Of a stretch of DNA of 64,000 nucleotides, positions 40,642 through 50,752 are shown one piece after another (positions within the stretch are counted from its first letter, which is position 1; every line of letters begins with the position of its first letter). Below the pieces are notes generated by a model. That model was not told the origin of the DNA and made no database searches. It saw only the letters and a list, made by a program, of their open reading frames with translations. Source of the stretch: Actinomycetospora endophytica (lineage in GTDB: Bacteria; Actinomycetota; Actinomycetes; Mycobacteriales; Pseudonocardiaceae); contig NZ_JAJNDB010000002.1 in assembly GCF_021026375.1 (NCBI RefSeq), positions 682,001 through 746,000 on the forward strand, given 5' to 3'. The translations under genes and the position numbers were made by a program.

Positions 40642-41493
40642 CGCCGGACTCGCCGGATCCGGGGTGGCGGTGTCCTCGGAGACGTCCCCGAAGCGGGCGA
40701 GCGTCAGCGCCCCGAGGATCGTCAGGAGGAACCCGACGAGCGCGAGCGTCCCGACGCTGACCTCGTCGTGCAGTACCAGCAGCCCGACCAGCCCCGGGAA
40801 GACCGTCTGCCCGACGACGGTGCCCGCCGTCGCGGCGGTCACGGACTCGCGCTGCAGGGCGGTCGCGTAGAAGAGGAACGCGAGGAAGCCCGCGCCGGGG
40901 AGCACCCAGGTGGCGGGATCGGCGGCGAGCGCGCCGACCGAGCTCGGGTCGATCACCCGGCTGGCCAGGCTCGTGAGGCCGAATCCGCACCCCGCCAGCA
41001 GCCCGAGCACGGCGCCCGCGGCCCGCGGCGGCAGCCGCCCGGCGAGCCACCCGAGGACGGCGAGCACCCCGACGGCGACCAGGAGCGTGACGTGCAGGGC
41101 GGCGTCCCCGTGCGACGGTCCCTGGCGTCCGGCGAACAGGCCCAGCACCACCAGCCCGGCGCACACCGCGACGACCGCCGCCTTCTCGATCCGGCCCAGG
41201 TGCGTACCGAGCACCCGGCGCGCGACCACCGCGGTGACGGCGAGGTTGGCCGAGGTGGCGGCCTGGACCAGGAACACCGGGCTGACGCGCAGTGCGGTGA
41301 AGGTGGCGACGAAGCTCGCGAGGTCGAGGCCGAGGCCGGCCCAGAAGCGCCACCGCCGGGTCAGGTCCAGCAGCAGGTGCACGTGCACGCCGCGGCCGCT
41401 GTCGGGGACCGAGCGCGCGGCGACCGCCTGGACCACGGCGGCGGTGCCGGAGAAGACCGCTCCGCAGAGCGCGACGAGGACGCCCCACCACAC
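40624..41493 (-). CDS. DMT/EamA-like membrane transporter
   Basis: A 289-residue protein with about nine to ten hydrophobic segments in the two-fold arrangement of drug/metabolite transporters (GVLVALCGAVFSGTAAVVQA; FLVQAATSANLAVTAVVARR; TVVGQTVFPGLVGLLVLHDE). I start at GTG 41493, with GAGAGG nine bases upstream, because the longer frame adds only Arg-rich text overlapping the next gene. Last gene of a methyltransferase/P-loop/DMT operon; it overlaps the convergent MFS gene by 18 bases. Confidence 0.75.
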   Translation of the reverse strand: MWWGVLVALCGAVFSGTAAVVQAVAARSVPDSGRGVHVHLLLDLTRRWRFWAGLGLDLASFVATFTALRVSPVFLVQAATSANLAVTAVVARRVLGTHLGRIEKAAVVAVCAGLVVLGLFAGRQGPSHGDAALHVTLLVAVGVLAVLGWLAGRLPPRAAGAVLGLLAGCGFGLTSLASRVIDPSSVGALAADPATWVLPGAGFLAFLFYATALQRESVTAATAGTVVGQTVFPGLVGLLVLHDEVSVGTLALVGFLLTILGALTLARFGDVSEDTATPDPASPASTPGG

Positions 41494-41506
41494 GGGCCTC
41501 AGCCTC

Positions 41507-42133
41507 TCAGCCCGGGCGTCGGTCCGCCCCGCGCGGTTCCGGTTCGTCGCCGAGCGCGAGCCGGAGCTGCTCGTCGATCCCGGCACGGCCCTGGGCGCTG
41601 TTGTCCACGGCCAGGTGTGGCACGTCCGGCGGCTCGCCGGGCCGCATGCGGGCCGTGAAGGCGTCGAAGCCCGCGAGCTTCCCGGCGTCGCGGTCGAGGC
41701 CCCGCGCCTCGATCCGCCGGCGCAGCGTCGCCGGATCGCAGCCGACCCAGACCAGGCGCACCGGTTCGCCCCCGAGCTCGGCGACCCAGCGGCGCCACCG
41801 CTCGGGGTCGCGGATCTGGCCGGTGAACGGAGCGGTGAGCAGGACCGGGCAGCCGCGTTCGCGGATCTCCCGGGCGACCGCGGTCATCCCGCCGTACTCG
41901 TGGATCTTGATGTGCTCGTCGTACCAGGGGCCCTCGCGCTCCCCGTCCGGGCGGCCGGCGACGGCGAGGGTGGCGGCCACGAACCCGCCGTAGAGGGAGT
42001 CCTTGTCCAGCAGCGCGGGTACCGGCCGCAGCCGGGCCAGCAGCCGGTCGGCGACGGTGCTCTTGCCCGCGCCGGGCGCCCCGGCGACCACCCACACGTC
42101 CGCGCCGGACGCGGACGCGTGGGTGCCCGTCAC
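41507..42133 (-). CDS. P-loop kinase/AAA-type ATPase
   Basis: A 208-residue nucleotide-binding protein. Walker A is [26 protein letters not shown] follows with a kinase-type Asp; [20 protein letters not shown] is the lid/Arg-rich helix of the gluconokinase/shikimate-kinase-like group. It probably phosphorylates a small molecule or nucleoside; the substrate is unknown. Ten bases separate it from the methyltransferase gene upstream and 13 from the DMT gene downstream, so a three-gene operon is likely. Confidence 0.7.
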   Translation of the reverse strand: MTGTHASASGADVWVVAGAPGAGKSTVADRLLARLRPVPALLDKDSLYGGFVAATLAVAGRPDGEREGPWYDEHIKIHEYGGMTAVAREIRERGCPVLLTAPFTGQIRDPERWRRWVAELGGEPVRLVWVGCDPATLRRRIEARGLDRDAGKLAGFDAFTARMRPGEPPDVPHLAVDNSAQGRAGIDEQLRLALGDEPEPRGADRRPG

Positions 42134-42143
42134 GAGTGGGCCG

Positions 42144-43661
42144 TCACGGCCGGAGCGCGCTCACCTGTCGGGCGACCGTCGTCAGGCGCTCGCGGGCGCC
42201 GTGGCGCAGGCCGGCCCCGACCGAGCAGAACCGCGGCGGGGTGCCGGGGCGCCGGGCGTAGGTCGGGGGCATGCCGAGCACCACGAAGCGCCGCAGGTAG
42301 TACGGCGTGCGGTCGGTCTCGAGCCCGTCGCTGATGGCGTCGAAGGTCTTGGCGTCCATCCACTCGCCCGCGGACGTGTAGCTGATCATCGCCGAGTTCT
42401 CGAACGCGTACCAGGTGGACGGGAACGCGAAGCGCAGGTGCACGTCGTCGGTCGTGCCGTTCCGCTCGACGTGGAAGATCGGGTTGACCTGGAGCGTCCC
42501 GGCGGCGTGCGGCATGGTCTCGAACTCGTCGGCGTCGACGAAGAGCGACTCGTCCTGGCTGGAGATCAGCGAGAGCCACTTGCAGTCGGTGAAGTCCTCG
42601 GGCGGGCGGGGCGTCGCGAGCTGGACACCGCGCCCGGCGCGGTAGCCCGCGAACAGCTCGTCCTCGCAGGCCAGCCGCCACGGCGCGCCGCGCAGCAGCG
42701 ACACGTAGCCGGCGGGGTCGCGCTCCTCGTCGGTGTCGTGCGGCTCGAGCTCGGCGTTGCCGACGCGGTCGAGCAGCACGGTGTCCGCCTTCGCGATCCG
42801 CCGCAGCTCGTCCATCGCCTCCTGCTGCGTGGGGAACAGGTGGAACGCGTCGGTGCACACCGAGGCCGCGAAGGCGTCGTCGGCGAAGGGCAGCGAGTCC
42901 AGTCGGCCCGAGCAGACGTAGCTCTGGCCCTGCGCGATGTAGCGGCGCGCGACCCAGAGCTGGAAGAAGTTCCGGTCGAGCCCGACCGAGTCCACCGGGT
43001 TCTTCCGGACGCCCAGGTGGTACATGATGTGCCCGAATCCGCACGCCATGTCCAGAATGGGGCCGGAATCCTTCGGGAGGGCCTCGAGGAACGAGATCGA
43101 CGACAGGTAGCGGGGCTGACCGAATCGGATGAAGAAATACGGGAACAGTTCGCCGTTGATCCGGTCGGAGGAGCGCTCGTAGCACAGCTCCATCCAGTCC
43201 TGTGCCGTGAGCGAGTCGAGCTCACCGAGCAGCGCGCGGACCTCGCCGCGACGGGCCTCGTGGGCCAGGTGCGGCCACGGACCCCGGGTGAAGGGGAGCC
43301 GGACGCCCGGGGTGGAGCCCAGGTTCAGCGGCGTCGGCGGGGGGAAGGCGAGCAGCTCCACGAGCGATTCGACGGGGCTGTCGCCGCGGATCAGCGCGAC
43401 CAGCCGCGCCACGGTGGGTCCGTCGACCTCGGCCCGCTCGGTCATGTGGTCCTGGACGTCGACCTGCCCGTGGCGGATCACCGGGATGCTGTCGACCACC
43501 GGGTACTCGCTGCAGGGGCACGTCAGGACTCCGAAGACCCCGCCCTCGAGCGGCTGAGTCGCGGCGGACTCGAATGCCAGGGTGGTGCGGCATTCGGGGC
43601 AGACAAGATCGATCGGAGCCAGTCGGCCGCCCGCTGTCGAATCAGTCGGCGAGGTGATCAC
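42144..43661 (-). CDS. SAM-dependent methyltransferase with N-terminal zinc-ribbon-like segment
   Basis: A 505-residue protein. Residues 18-60 resemble a Trm112-type zinc ribbon ([10 protein letters not shown] and [20 protein letters not shown]). A central class I methyltransferase domain has motif [19 protein letters not shown], and later [20 protein letters not shown] (motif for adenine/acidic loop). The C-terminal ~200 residues ([17 protein letters not shown]) are not recognised. It could modify a natural product or envelope compound that the DMT protein at the end of the operon exports, but this is conjecture. A 230-bp gene-free gap lies upstream. Confidence 0.7.
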   Translation of the reverse strand: MITSPTDSTAGGRLAPIDLVCPECRTTLAFESAATQPLEGGVFGVLTCPCSEYPVVDSIPVIRHGQVDVQDHMTERAEVDGPTVARLVALIRGDSPVESLVELLAFPPPTPLNLGSTPGVRLPFTRGPWPHLAHEARRGEVRALLGELDSLTAQDWMELCYERSSDRINGELFPYFFIRFGQPRYLSSISFLEALPKDSGPILDMACGFGHIMYHLGVRKNPVDSVGLDRNFFQLWVARRYIAQGQSYVCSGRLDSLPFADDAFAASVCTDAFHLFPTQQEAMDELRRIAKADTVLLDRVGNAELEPHDTDEERDPAGYVSLLRGAPWRLACEDELFAGYRAGRGVQLATPRPPEDFTDCKWLSLISSQDESLFVDADEFETMPHAAGTLQVNPIFHVERNGTTDDVHLRFAFPSTWYAFENSAMISYTSAGEWMDAKTFDAISDGLETDRTPYYLRRFVVLGMPPTYARRPGTPPRFCSVGAGLRHGARERLTTVARQVSALRP

Positions 43662-43891
43662 GATATTTCCCCCCGGGGGGTGCGGGACTCGGTTCGGACC
43701 GACACCGTAGCGATGCCCCGGACCCGCACTAACTGGGGCTCCTTACCCGCTTCGTGCACGGACGAAACCCGTCAAATGTCCGATTCGGCAACATCACGGA
43801 CACATCTCGCACCGATCGGATGGCGAGGTGGTCCGGCCGCCTCCCGGGGTCGCCCGTCCCGGGCCCCCCGTGGCGCTGAGTCAGCGCCGGA

Positions 43892-44893
43892 TCAGCCGAG
43901 TGCGCGCAGCCGGGGGATGAGGTCCTCGCCCACCTGGTCGAGGAAGCGCTGCTGGTCGGCGCCGGGGCCGTGCAGGACCAGATGGTCGAGTCCCGCCTCG
44001 ACGTAGGGCCGGATCTGCTCGACGGCCTCGTCGGGGTCCGAGGTGACGATCCACCGCTTGGCGATCTGCTCGATGGGTAGCTCGTCGGCCAGCTTCTCCA
44101 TCTCCTGCGACGAGGTGACCGACTGCTTCTGCTCGGCGGTCAACGACAGCGGCGCCCAGAACCGGGTGTTCTCGAGGGCCGTGTCGGCGTCCCGGTCGTA
44201 GGAAATCTTGATCTCGATCGTGCGGTCGACGCCCTCGACCCCGGGGTTGCCCGCCTTTTCGCGCCCCTCGGCGAGCGCGGGCATCAGCTTGTCGGTGTAG
44301 AGCTCCATGCCCTTGCCGGAGGTGCAGATCATCCCGTCGCCGACGCGTCCGGCGTAGCGCGCCATCTGCGGGCCGCCGGCGGCGACGTAGACCGGCACCG
44401 GGGTGTCCGGACGGTCGTAGATCGAGGCGTCGACGGTCGTGTAGTACTCGCCCTCGAAGCTCACCGACTCCTCGGTCCAGAGCGCCCGCATGAGCCGGAC
44501 CGACTCGCGGAGCCGGGCGAAGCGCTCCTTGAAGTCCGGCCACTCGCGCCCGGAGACGGCGACCTCGTTGAGCGCCTCGCCGGTCCCGATCCCCAGGATC
44601 ACGCGGCCACCGGTGAGCAGGGACATCGTCGCGAAGTCCTGCGCGAGCACCGCGGGGTTGTACCGGAACGTCGGCGTCAGCACGCTCGTCCCGAGCTGGA
44701 TCCGCGAGGTCCGTTCGCCGACCGCGGCCAGCCACGGGATCGCGGCGGGCGCGTGCCCGCCCTCGTGGCGCCAGGGCAGGAAGTGGTCGGAGACGAAGGC
44801 GCTGTCGAGGCCGACCTCCTCGGCGTGCACCGCGTACTCGACGAGGTCGCGGGGGCCGAACTGCTCGGACGAGGCCTTGTACCCGATCTTCAC
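43892..44893 (-). CDS. fgd: F420-dependent glucose-6-phosphate dehydrogenase
   Basis: A 333-residue LLM-fold enzyme nearly colinear with mycobacterial FGD1 (336 residues): [99 protein letters not shown] and [18 protein letters not shown]. It oxidises glucose-6-phosphate to 6-phosphogluconolactone and reduces coenzyme F420, supplying F420H2 for enzymes such as the split-barrel and LLM proteins here. I prefer GTG 44893 with GAGG seven bases upstream; GTG 44899 is the alternative. Divergent from the acyl-CoA dehydrogenase. Confidence 0.93.
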   Translation of the reverse strand: MKIGYKASSEQFGPRDLVEYAVHAEEVGLDSAFVSDHFLPWRHEGGHAPAAIPWLAAVGERTSRIQLGTSVLTPTFRYNPAVLAQDFATMSLLTGGRVILGIGTGEALNEVAVSGREWPDFKERFARLRESVRLMRALWTEESVSFEGEYYTTVDASIYDRPDTPVPVYVAAGGPQMARYAGRVGDGMICTSGKGMELYTDKLMPALAEGREKAGNPGVEGVDRTIEIKISYDRDADTALENTRFWAPLSLTAEQKQSVTSSQEMEKLADELPIEQIAKRWIVTSDPDEAVEQIRPYVEAGLDHLVLHGPGADQQRFLDQVGEDLIPRLRALG

Positions 44894-45010
44894 GGTCACC
44901 CTCGCGAGCCTACGCGGCACCGTGTGTGGCGGCCCGGTGTCGCGGGCAGGTCGCGGGCTGCGGCGACCAGAATTTAAGATGGATGAGAAAACGTCGACGC
45001 GCCCCGGAGG

Positions 45011-47317
45011 ATGTCCATGCAGAGCAGTGCCCCGGTGTGGCCCGACGACGACCAGCGCGACCTCGCCGAGGCGGTGCGGACGCTGCTCGTGCGGCGGGCG
45101 GACAGCGGCGCCGTCCGCGCCGCGATCGCGTCGAGGTCCGGGTTCGACGACGGCCTGTGGGTCACCCTGGGCCGGGAGCTCGGCGTGGCCGGTCTCGCGG
45201 TGGCGGCCCGGCACGGCGGCTCCGGAGCGGGGCCGGGCGAGCTGGCCGTGGTGGCGCAGGAGCTGGGCCGCGTCGTCGCGCCGAGCCCCTGGTTCGCGAC
45301 GGTGCTCGCGGCCGAGGTGCTCGGGGCGGCGTCCGACGACGACCCCGCCGCGGCCGAGTCGCTCGTCGCGATCGCCTCCGGAGAACGTCGCGCCACGGTC
45401 GCCCTCCCGCTCGACGGGCGCGACCCGGCCGACCCACCGGCCATCCAGGGCGACCCGGCGGCCGACGGCTCCGGTGTCACGATCACCGGCGAGCTCGCCG
45501 ACGTCCTCGACCCGCACGCGGACGACGTCGTCGTGCCCGTCTCGACCCCGACGGGGCCCGGGCTCGCCGTCGTCGGGGCGGACGCGCTGACGGTCACGGA
45601 CCTCGAGGGCCTCGACCTCACTCGCCGTCGGGGGCGGATCGGGCTGGACCGGGCGGTGGGGCGGCTGCTCGACGTGCCCGATCCCCACGAGGCCGTCCGC
45701 CGCGGCGTGCGGCTCGGCCTCCTGCTGCGGGCCGCCGAGCACGTCGGCGTGGCGGGCCGGTGTCTGGATCTCGCGGTCGAGCACGGCGGCACCCGGCGAC
45801 AGTTCGACCGGCCGATCGGCTCCTTCCAGGCGGTCAAGCACCTCTGCGCGGACCTGCTCGTCGCGCTGGAACAGGCCCGCGCCGCCCTGCACGACGCGGT
45901 GGTGGCGGCCCAGGCCGACCCGGACGGTGCCGAGCCGGCGATCCGGGCGGCGGCGCTGACCGCCGCGGACGCCGCCCGGGAGGTCGCGGGTGGCGCCGTG
46001 CAGGTCCTCGCCGGCATAGGGTTCACCTGGGAGCACGACGCGCACCTGTCCTTCCGCCGGGCCCACGCCTCCGCGGTGCTGTTCGGCGGCCCCGACGTCC
46101 ACCGCCGGGCCCTCGCCGGGGAGGCGCTCGGCGGCGCGGCCCCCGCGCCGTCGTCGGACGGTCCGGACGACCTCGCCGCGTTCGCCGCCCGCGTCGACGC
46201 GTGGCATTTCGCCCGGCCGCCGCTGCCCGCGGGCACCCGCCGCGACGTCGACGCCGGACGCAGGTGGTTCGACGCGGCGATCGCGTACCGCCGCGACCTC
46301 GCCGACGCGGGCCTGGCCGGGCTCACCTGGCCGGTCGACTACGGCGGCCAGGGGCTGGACCCGGCCCACGAGGTCGCGTTCGCCCGCGGGACCCGGGGCC
46401 ACGAGACCTTCAGCGAGGTGTTCACCGTCGGCGTCGCGATGTGCGGCCCGGTGATCCTCTCGCTCGGGAGCGCCGACCAGCGGTCCCGGTACCTCGCGCC
46501 GCTCCTGCGTGGCGAGGAGTACTGGTGCCAGCTGTTCTCCGAGCCGGAGGCGGGTTCCGACCTCGCCTCGCTGCGGACCCGGGCGGTTCCCGACGGGGCC
46601 GGCTGGCGCGTGACCGGGCAAAAGGTGTGGACGACGTTCGCCCACTTCGCCGACCACGCCCTGCTGCTCGCCCGCACCGACCCGGAGGTCCCCAAGCACC
46701 GCGGGCTGACGATGTTCGTCGTCGACATGGCCGCCCCCGGCATCCGCACCCGGCCGTTGCGCCAGATGACCGGCGACGAGGAGTTCTGCGAGGTCTTCCT
46801 CGACGACGTCGCGCTCCCGGCGGACGCCGTCGTCGGCGAGGTCGGTGGCGGCTGGAAGGCGGCGCTGACGATGCTCGCCCACGAGCGGCGCGCCCTCGGC
46901 CGGGACCCACTCGCCCTCGCGCCGCCGGTGACGCTGCAGCACCTGGTCGGGCTGGTCGGGGACGACGAGGTGGGCGAGACGCATCGTCATCGGGTGATCG
47001 ACCTGTGGGTGCGCGAGCGGGCGCTGCGGGCGTTCGGCGACCGCCTCGCCGCCGCCGGCGTGGCGGGCGAGGACCCCGGCGCGCTGGCGTCGGTCGGGAA
47101 GCTCGCGGCCGCCGGGCTGGCGCGCGACGTCACCCGGGCCGCCGTCGAGATCGCCGGCGCGCACGGCCTGGCCTGGGACCCGGCCGAACCCGACGGCGAG
47201 CTCTGGTCCCGCGGGGTGCTCTACGCCCCGATGCTCTCCATCGCGGGCGGTACCGACCAGATCCAGCGGACGATCATCGGCGAGCGCCTGCTGGGTCTGC
47301 CGCGCGAGCCGTCCTGA
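45011..47317 (+). CDS. double-length (fused alpha-beta) acyl-CoA dehydrogenase, FadE34-like
   Basis: A 768-residue polypeptide holding two acyl-CoA dehydrogenase units. The first (about 1-370) includes [40 protein letters not shown] and [20 protein letters not shown]; the second (about 400-765) has [60 protein letters not shown] and [20 protein letters not shown]. This matches the fused FadE34/ChsE3 class used on sterol and bile-acid side chains in actinobacteria; sterol substrate is inferred from family and from the mce operon nearby. The AT-rich gap to fgd holds TTTAAGAT-like promoter text. Confidence 0.85.
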   Translation: MSMQSSAPVWPDDDQRDLAEAVRTLLVRRADSGAVRAAIASRSGFDDGLWVTLGRELGVAGLAVAARHGGSGAGPGELAVVAQELGRVVAPSPWFATVLAAEVLGAASDDDPAAAESLVAIASGERRATVALPLDGRDPADPPAIQGDPAADGSGVTITGELADVLDPHADDVVVPVSTPTGPGLAVVGADALTVTDLEGLDLTRRRGRIGLDRAVGRLLDVPDPHEAVRRGVRLGLLLRAAEHVGVAGRCLDLAVEHGGTRRQFDRPIGSFQAVKHLCADLLVALEQARAALHDAVVAAQADPDGAEPAIRAAALTAADAAREVAGGAVQVLAGIGFTWEHDAHLSFRRAHASAVLFGGPDVHRRALAGEALGGAAPAPSSDGPDDLAAFAARVDAWHFARPPLPAGTRRDVDAGRRWFDAAIAYRRDLADAGLAGLTWPVDYGGQGLDPAHEVAFARGTRGHETFSEVFTVGVAMCGPVILSLGSADQRSRYLAPLLRGEEYWCQLFSEPEAGSDLASLRTRAVPDGAGWRVTGQKVWTTFAHFADHALLLARTDPEVPKHRGLTMFVVDMAAPGIRTRPLRQMTGDEEFCEVFLDDVALPADAVVGEVGGGWKAALTMLAHERRALGRDPLALAPPVTLQHLVGLVGDDEVGETHRHRVIDLWVRERALRAFGDRLAAAGVAGEDPGALASVGKLAAAGLARDVTRAAVEIAGAHGLAWDPAEPDGELWSRGVLYAPMLSIAGGTDQIQRTIIGERLLGLPREPS

Positions 47318-47323
47318 GCGCGA

Positions 47324-47612
47324 TCACCGCACGAGGTAGATCAGCGGGAAGATCACGATCCAGAGCAGATCCACCAGGTGCCAGAAGCACGCCGCGCCCT
47401 CGACGAAGGTCCGCTGGTTGCGGGTGGGCGCGGGCCGCCGGCCCAGTGACGCGACGATGCCCAGGAACGCCATGCCCAGCAGCAGATGACCCCCAGTGCA
47501 CCCCGGTCATGGCGACATAGAGCATGAAGAAGTCGTTCGAGGCCGGGACCTCGCCCGCCGTCCGTGGGGCGGCCGGACGGGTGTCGCCGACGGCAGTCCC
47601 GGGCGCCGTCAC
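47324..47612 (-). pseudogene. cytochrome c oxidase subunit III-family remnant (truncated, frameshifted)
   Basis: The start region (TAPGTAVGDTRPAAPRTAGE) runs into ASNDFFMLYVAMTGVHWG, typical of the mid-part of small heme-copper oxidase subunit III proteins. After one extra base near 47489 the frame changes and continues HLLLGMAFLGIVASLG, FVEGAACFWHLVDLLWIVIF and PLIYLVR before TGA. The first two to three membrane helices (about 90 residues) are missing and no single frame spans the rest, so I call it a remnant. It lies seven bases from the dehydrogenase stop and overlaps the FAD oxidoreductase end. Confidence 0.8.
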
Positions 47613-48988
47613 CGGGTGGCCCGCACCGGGGTGCGGCTGCGCATCGCCGCCATGAGCTCCCGCGCGGCACGCTCACCCGCCGTCGTCGCGGTGTTGACGT
47701 TCCCGGACGACGTGAAGGACCCGCCGAGGTGGATGCGCGAGGAGCGGTCCCGGGCGGCGTGGAAGGCGCCGAGCTTCCGGTAGAGGCCCGGGTGGCTGTA
47801 GACGAGCACCGGGAACCAGCGGTTGACCTGGCTGAACTCGACCATGCCGCTGACACCCGGGAGCGCCTGCTCGGCGACGGGCAGCACCTCGGCGAGGATC
47901 TCCTCGTCGGTGAGATCCCAGTGGTCGAGGGCCCACTGGTTCATCATGAACAGGCTGACCAGGCCTTTCCTGGCCGGTGTGCGCCCCGGGGCCTTGTTGT
48001 GCTCGAGGATGATCGCGAACATGCCGTCGTGCACCGGGCGGGGCACGACGACGAACGACGCCGGACAATCGGGGACGTCGGAGAGGGCGAGGTTGATCGA
48101 CATCGTCGCCGTGTAGTCGAGGTCCCGCAGGAACTCCGCGCGCTCGGGGGCGAGTTCGGGGACCAGGTCCGGGACGCGGTTGCCCATCGCGGTGACGATC
48201 GCGCCCGCGCCGCGCTCGGTCCGCTCCCCGTCCGGGCCCGACCAGGTGACCCGCACCCCGTCGCCGTCGTGCACGACCTCCGACACCCGGCAGCCGAGCC
48301 GGACCTCGGAGGCCGCCGTGGCCAGGCGCTCGGTGAACGACGAGTACCCCCGCTCGAAGGCGTAGAGCTTGGAGCCGAGCACCTTCTGCCAGAGGAAGAA
48401 GAACTCGACGAGCGAGATGACGTCGCCCGGGACGCCCGCGCCGCCCCGGATCGTCGGCTCGATGAGGTAGTCGTAGAGCTCGCCGTCGAGGCCACGCCGA
48501 CGCGCGTACTGCTCGGGGGTCTCGGCGTCGTAGACGGCGCCCGCGGACAGGTCGTCGTAGCTCAGCGCCCGCCGCAGCCGCGCCGCGTCGAGGGCGAGGC
48601 GACCGACGGCGAGCTTGGAGCGCAGCGAGAGCAACCGGGTGCGGGCGGCGTCGAGCGCGAGCCGGTCGGCGCGCAGGTAGTGCAGTTCGGAATCGCGCAT
48701 GAACCCCATCAACGAGTTCCCGACCTGCAGTTCGTCCGCCATACCGGCGTCACGGACGAGGCGCATCACGCTGTCGTACGCCTCGGGCAGGATCACGGTT
48801 CCGCATTCGATGAGGAATCCGTCCCGCTCGACGGTCAGGAGTTGCCCGCCGACCCGGTCGCGCTCCTCCAGGACGATCACCTCGTGGCCCGCCTCGCGGA
48901 GCCGCCAGGTCGCCGCGAGACCGGACGGACCGGCGCCGATGACGAAGACCGGGCCGCGATCGGACACGTCGTGCATCGACCCAGACAT
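47609..48988 (-). CDS. FAD-dependent amine oxidase/protoporphyrinogen oxidase-like protein
   Basis: A 459-residue flavoprotein of the NAD(P)-binding Rossmann/amine-oxidase group: VFVIGAGPSGLAATWRLREA, VIVLEERDRVGGQLLTVERD, then KLYAFERGYSSFTERLATAA and the C-terminal FAD motif IHLGGSFTSSGNVNTATTAG. The helix-rich middle resembles protoporphyrinogen oxidases and phytoene desaturases; substrate unknown. ATG 48988 has AAGG nearby. An 8-bp-arm inverted repeat covers the region just upstream (48989-49010), so it is tightly regulated. Divergent from a membrane protein gene. Confidence 0.8.
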   Translation of the reverse strand: MSGSMHDVSDRGPVFVIGAGPSGLAATWRLREAGHEVIVLEERDRVGGQLLTVERDGFLIECGTVILPEAYDSVMRLVRDAGMADELQVGNSLMGFMRDSELHYLRADRLALDAARTRLLSLRSKLAVGRLALDAARLRRALSYDDLSAGAVYDAETPEQYARRRGLDGELYDYLIEPTIRGGAGVPGDVISLVEFFFLWQKVLGSKLYAFERGYSSFTERLATAASEVRLGCRVSEVVHDGDGVRVTWSGPDGERTERGAGAIVTAMGNRVPDLVPELAPERAEFLRDLDYTATMSINLALSDVPDCPASFVVVPRPVHDGMFAIILEHNKAPGRTPARKGLVSLFMMNQWALDHWDLTDEEILAEVLPVAEQALPGVSGMVEFSQVNRWFPVLVYSHPGLYRKLGAFHAARDRSSRIHLGGSFTSSGNVNTATTAGERAARELMAAMRSRTPVRATR

Positions 48989-49010
48989 GCTGTGCACCTT
49001 AATGCACAGC
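48989..49010. promoter_or_regulatory. candidate operator (GCTGTGCA-CCTTAA-TGCACAGC)
   Basis: Perfect 8-bp arms with a 6-bp spacer abut the start codon of the FAD oxidoreductase and lie 38 bases before the divergent membrane protein. The arm-spacer geometry (8-6-8) equals that of the site at 52549, but the arm sequence differs. The regulator is not identified. Confidence 0.6.
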
Positions 49011-49047
49011 GTGTTTTCTGTCAGCGACATCATGTACGGTCCGCGTC

Positions 49048-49815
49048 GTGGCCTCCCAGCACGGGTTCCAGCGCATGGCCGCGCTCTGCGGGGTCGTGGC
49101 CGTCCTGCTGTTCTTCGGGGCCTTCGCCCTCGCCGGTTTCATCCCGCCGGTATCGCCGTCGCTCACGGCGGAACAGATCACCGCCCACTATCGCGAGCAC
49201 ACGTTCGGAATGGGGCTTGGCGGCCTCGCGATGATGCTCAGCGGGATGTTCTACGCGCCGTTCACCGCGGTGATCTCGACGCAGATGCAGCGCATTCCCG
49301 GGGTGCACCGGACCGTGCACTACACGCGGCTGGTCGCGGGGGCATTCGCGTGCGTGACGTTCACGCTGCCCGGGATGCTCCTCGTCGTGGCGTCGTTCCG
49401 GCCGGAGCGGGCGCCCGACCTGACATTGCTGTTGAACGACCTCGCCTGGATCCTGCTGGTGCTGCCGTGGCCGCCGTTCTTCGCCCAGAACGGTGCCTTC
49501 GCCTTTGCGATCATGACGGACCGAAGAGAAGTCCCGCTCTTCCCGCGCTGGGTCGCGTACTTCAACGTCTGGGCGCCGATCTCGTTCAGTCCGTCGATCC
49601 TGCTGCCGTTCTTCCGCTCCGGGCCGTTCGCGTGGAACGGGCTCTTCGTGGTGTGGATCCCGGCGGTCGTGTTCGTGGCCCAGTTCGTCGTCAACGCGGC
49701 GGTGCTGTTCACGGCGATCCGGCAGGAGGAGAGCCTCGAGGTCGGTCTGCCCGGTTTCGACGGTCTGGGAGCTCCGGTCGCGGTGGTGCCGCCGAGCATG
49801 ATCAGCGGGACGTAG
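49048..49815 (+). CDS. multi-pass membrane protein of unknown function
   Basis: A 255-residue protein with about six hydrophobic segments: an N-terminal helix (AALCGVVAVLLFFGAFALAG), a periplasmic-type loop (TAEQITAHYREHTFGMGLGG), then helices in LVAGAFACVTFTLPGMLLVV, NDLAWILLVLPWPPFFAQNG and FVVWIPAVVFVAQFVVNAAV. No family recognised. Leaderless GTG 49048 or ATG 49075 are both possible. It is divergent from the FAD oxidoreductase with a shared operator, suggesting a joint pathway. Confidence 0.65.
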   Translation: MASQHGFQRMAALCGVVAVLLFFGAFALAGFIPPVSPSLTAEQITAHYREHTFGMGLGGLAMMLSGMFYAPFTAVISTQMQRIPGVHRTVHYTRLVAGAFACVTFTLPGMLLVVASFRPERAPDLTLLLNDLAWILLVLPWPPFFAQNGAFAFAIMTDRREVPLFPRWVAYFNVWAPISFSPSILLPFFRSGPFAWNGLFVVWIPAVVFVAQFVVNAAVLFTAIRQEESLEVGLPGFDGLGAPVAVVPPSMISGT

Positions 49816-49875
49816 TGGTTCCGGGGTCGGGGGGGGGGCCGGAGCGATGAGGTCCCGGTGATCATGGTCAGTACG

Positions 49876-49918
49876 CGACGATGCCGGCCCTCCCGGGTGG
49901 GGAGGGCCGGCATCGTCG
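49876..49918. terminator. strong bidirectional hairpin terminator
   Basis: Perfect 19-bp arms (CGACGATGCCGGCCCTCCC and complement) with the loop GGGTG lie between the converging membrane protein gene and the repeat-rich exported protein gene. Very GC-rich, no T-tract. Confidence 0.8.
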
Positions 49919-49933
49919 TCGGTGCGGTACTGC

Positions 49934-50605
49934 TCAGAGCTTCATGTTCATGCCGCTGAGCCAGGAGCGGCTGTCGTGGCTCGAGGCCTTGTCGGCGGCC
50001 TTGGAGAGGTCGTTCTTGGCGGCGTCGGCCTTCTTGGAGTCGGCCTTGCTCGAGTCGGCCTTCTGCGAGGTCGACTTCTTGGCGTCCGAGGCCTTCGAGG
50101 TGGCCTTGGAGCCGGCCTGCGAGAAGAGGCTCTTGGCGTCGCCGGCCTTCGGGGTGGACGCCTGCGGGGTCGACGGCGTGGCGGCCGGAGCGGCGGTGGC
50201 CGAGGAGCCCATCAGCGTGCCGAGCAGGCCGGGCGAGGGCGCGGCCGGCGCGGCGGCGGCCGGCTGGGCGTAGGCGGGCTGCGCGGCGGCGGGCTGCGCG
50301 TAGGCCGGCTGAGCCGCGGCGGGCTGCGCGTAGGCCGGCTGCGCCGCGGCGGGCTGCGCGTAGGCCGGCTGGGCCGCGGCGGGCTGGGCGTACGCGGGCT
50401 GGGCCGCGGCGGGCTGGGCGTAGGCGGGCTGCGCGGCGGCGGGCTGCGCGGCGGCGGGCTGGGCGGCGGCCGGCTGAGCGGCCGCGGGGGCCGGAGCCGC
50501 GGCGGGCGCCGGGGCGGGGGCGGCGAACGCGGTGGCTGCCGGCGACGCGGCGGCCGCGGCGAGCACGCCGATCGTCAGGGCACGGGAGCGTGCGGACAGG
50601 GGCAC
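49934..50605 (-). CDS. exported protein with QPAYAQPAAA repeats and Lys/Ser/Asp-rich tail
   Basis: A 223-residue protein. A signal peptide is visible (LSARSRALTIGVLAAAAASP, then AATAFAAPAP with an AxA-type cut). Residues about 55-130 are Ala/Pro repeats with six copies of the 10-residue unit QPAYAQPAAA, written by near-identical 30-bp DNA repeats (about 50260-50440). The C-terminal third (KAGDAKSLFSQAGSKATSKA; DSSKADSKKADAAKNDLSKA) is a highly charged, probably helical region that could bind wall polymers or nucleic acid. GTG 50605 has GGAGG six bases upstream. Function unknown; a flexible wall-spanning protein is plausible. Confidence 0.7.
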   Translation of the reverse strand: MPLSARSRALTIGVLAAAAASPAATAFAAPAPAPAAAPAPAAAQPAAAQPAAAQPAAAQPAYAQPAAAQPAYAQPAAAQPAYAQPAAAQPAYAQPAAAQPAYAQPAAAQPAYAQPAAAAPAAPSPGLLGTLMGSSATAAPAATPSTPQASTPKAGDAKSLFSQAGSKATSKASDAKKSTSQKADSSKADSKKADAAKNDLSKAADKASSHDSRSWLSGMNMKL

Positions 50606-50752
50606 GAACGACCTCCACTGCTGCGGGGAGCGGGACAGGCGCGCGTGCACCCGTCGGGGGATGTGCCTCGTCCAACGACGGGGTGCGCAGGGGGATGCGC
50701 CGAATCAAACAGGGGTTCACAAATCTCGGATTGATCTCGCCCCGGTGCGGAT

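Noticed and set aside
43892-47164. A 1090-codon minus-strand frame that would extend fgd far upstream
   Set aside because: Only the last ~333 codons match F420-dependent glucose-6-phosphate dehydrogenase; the rest is antisense to the acyl-CoA dehydrogenase.
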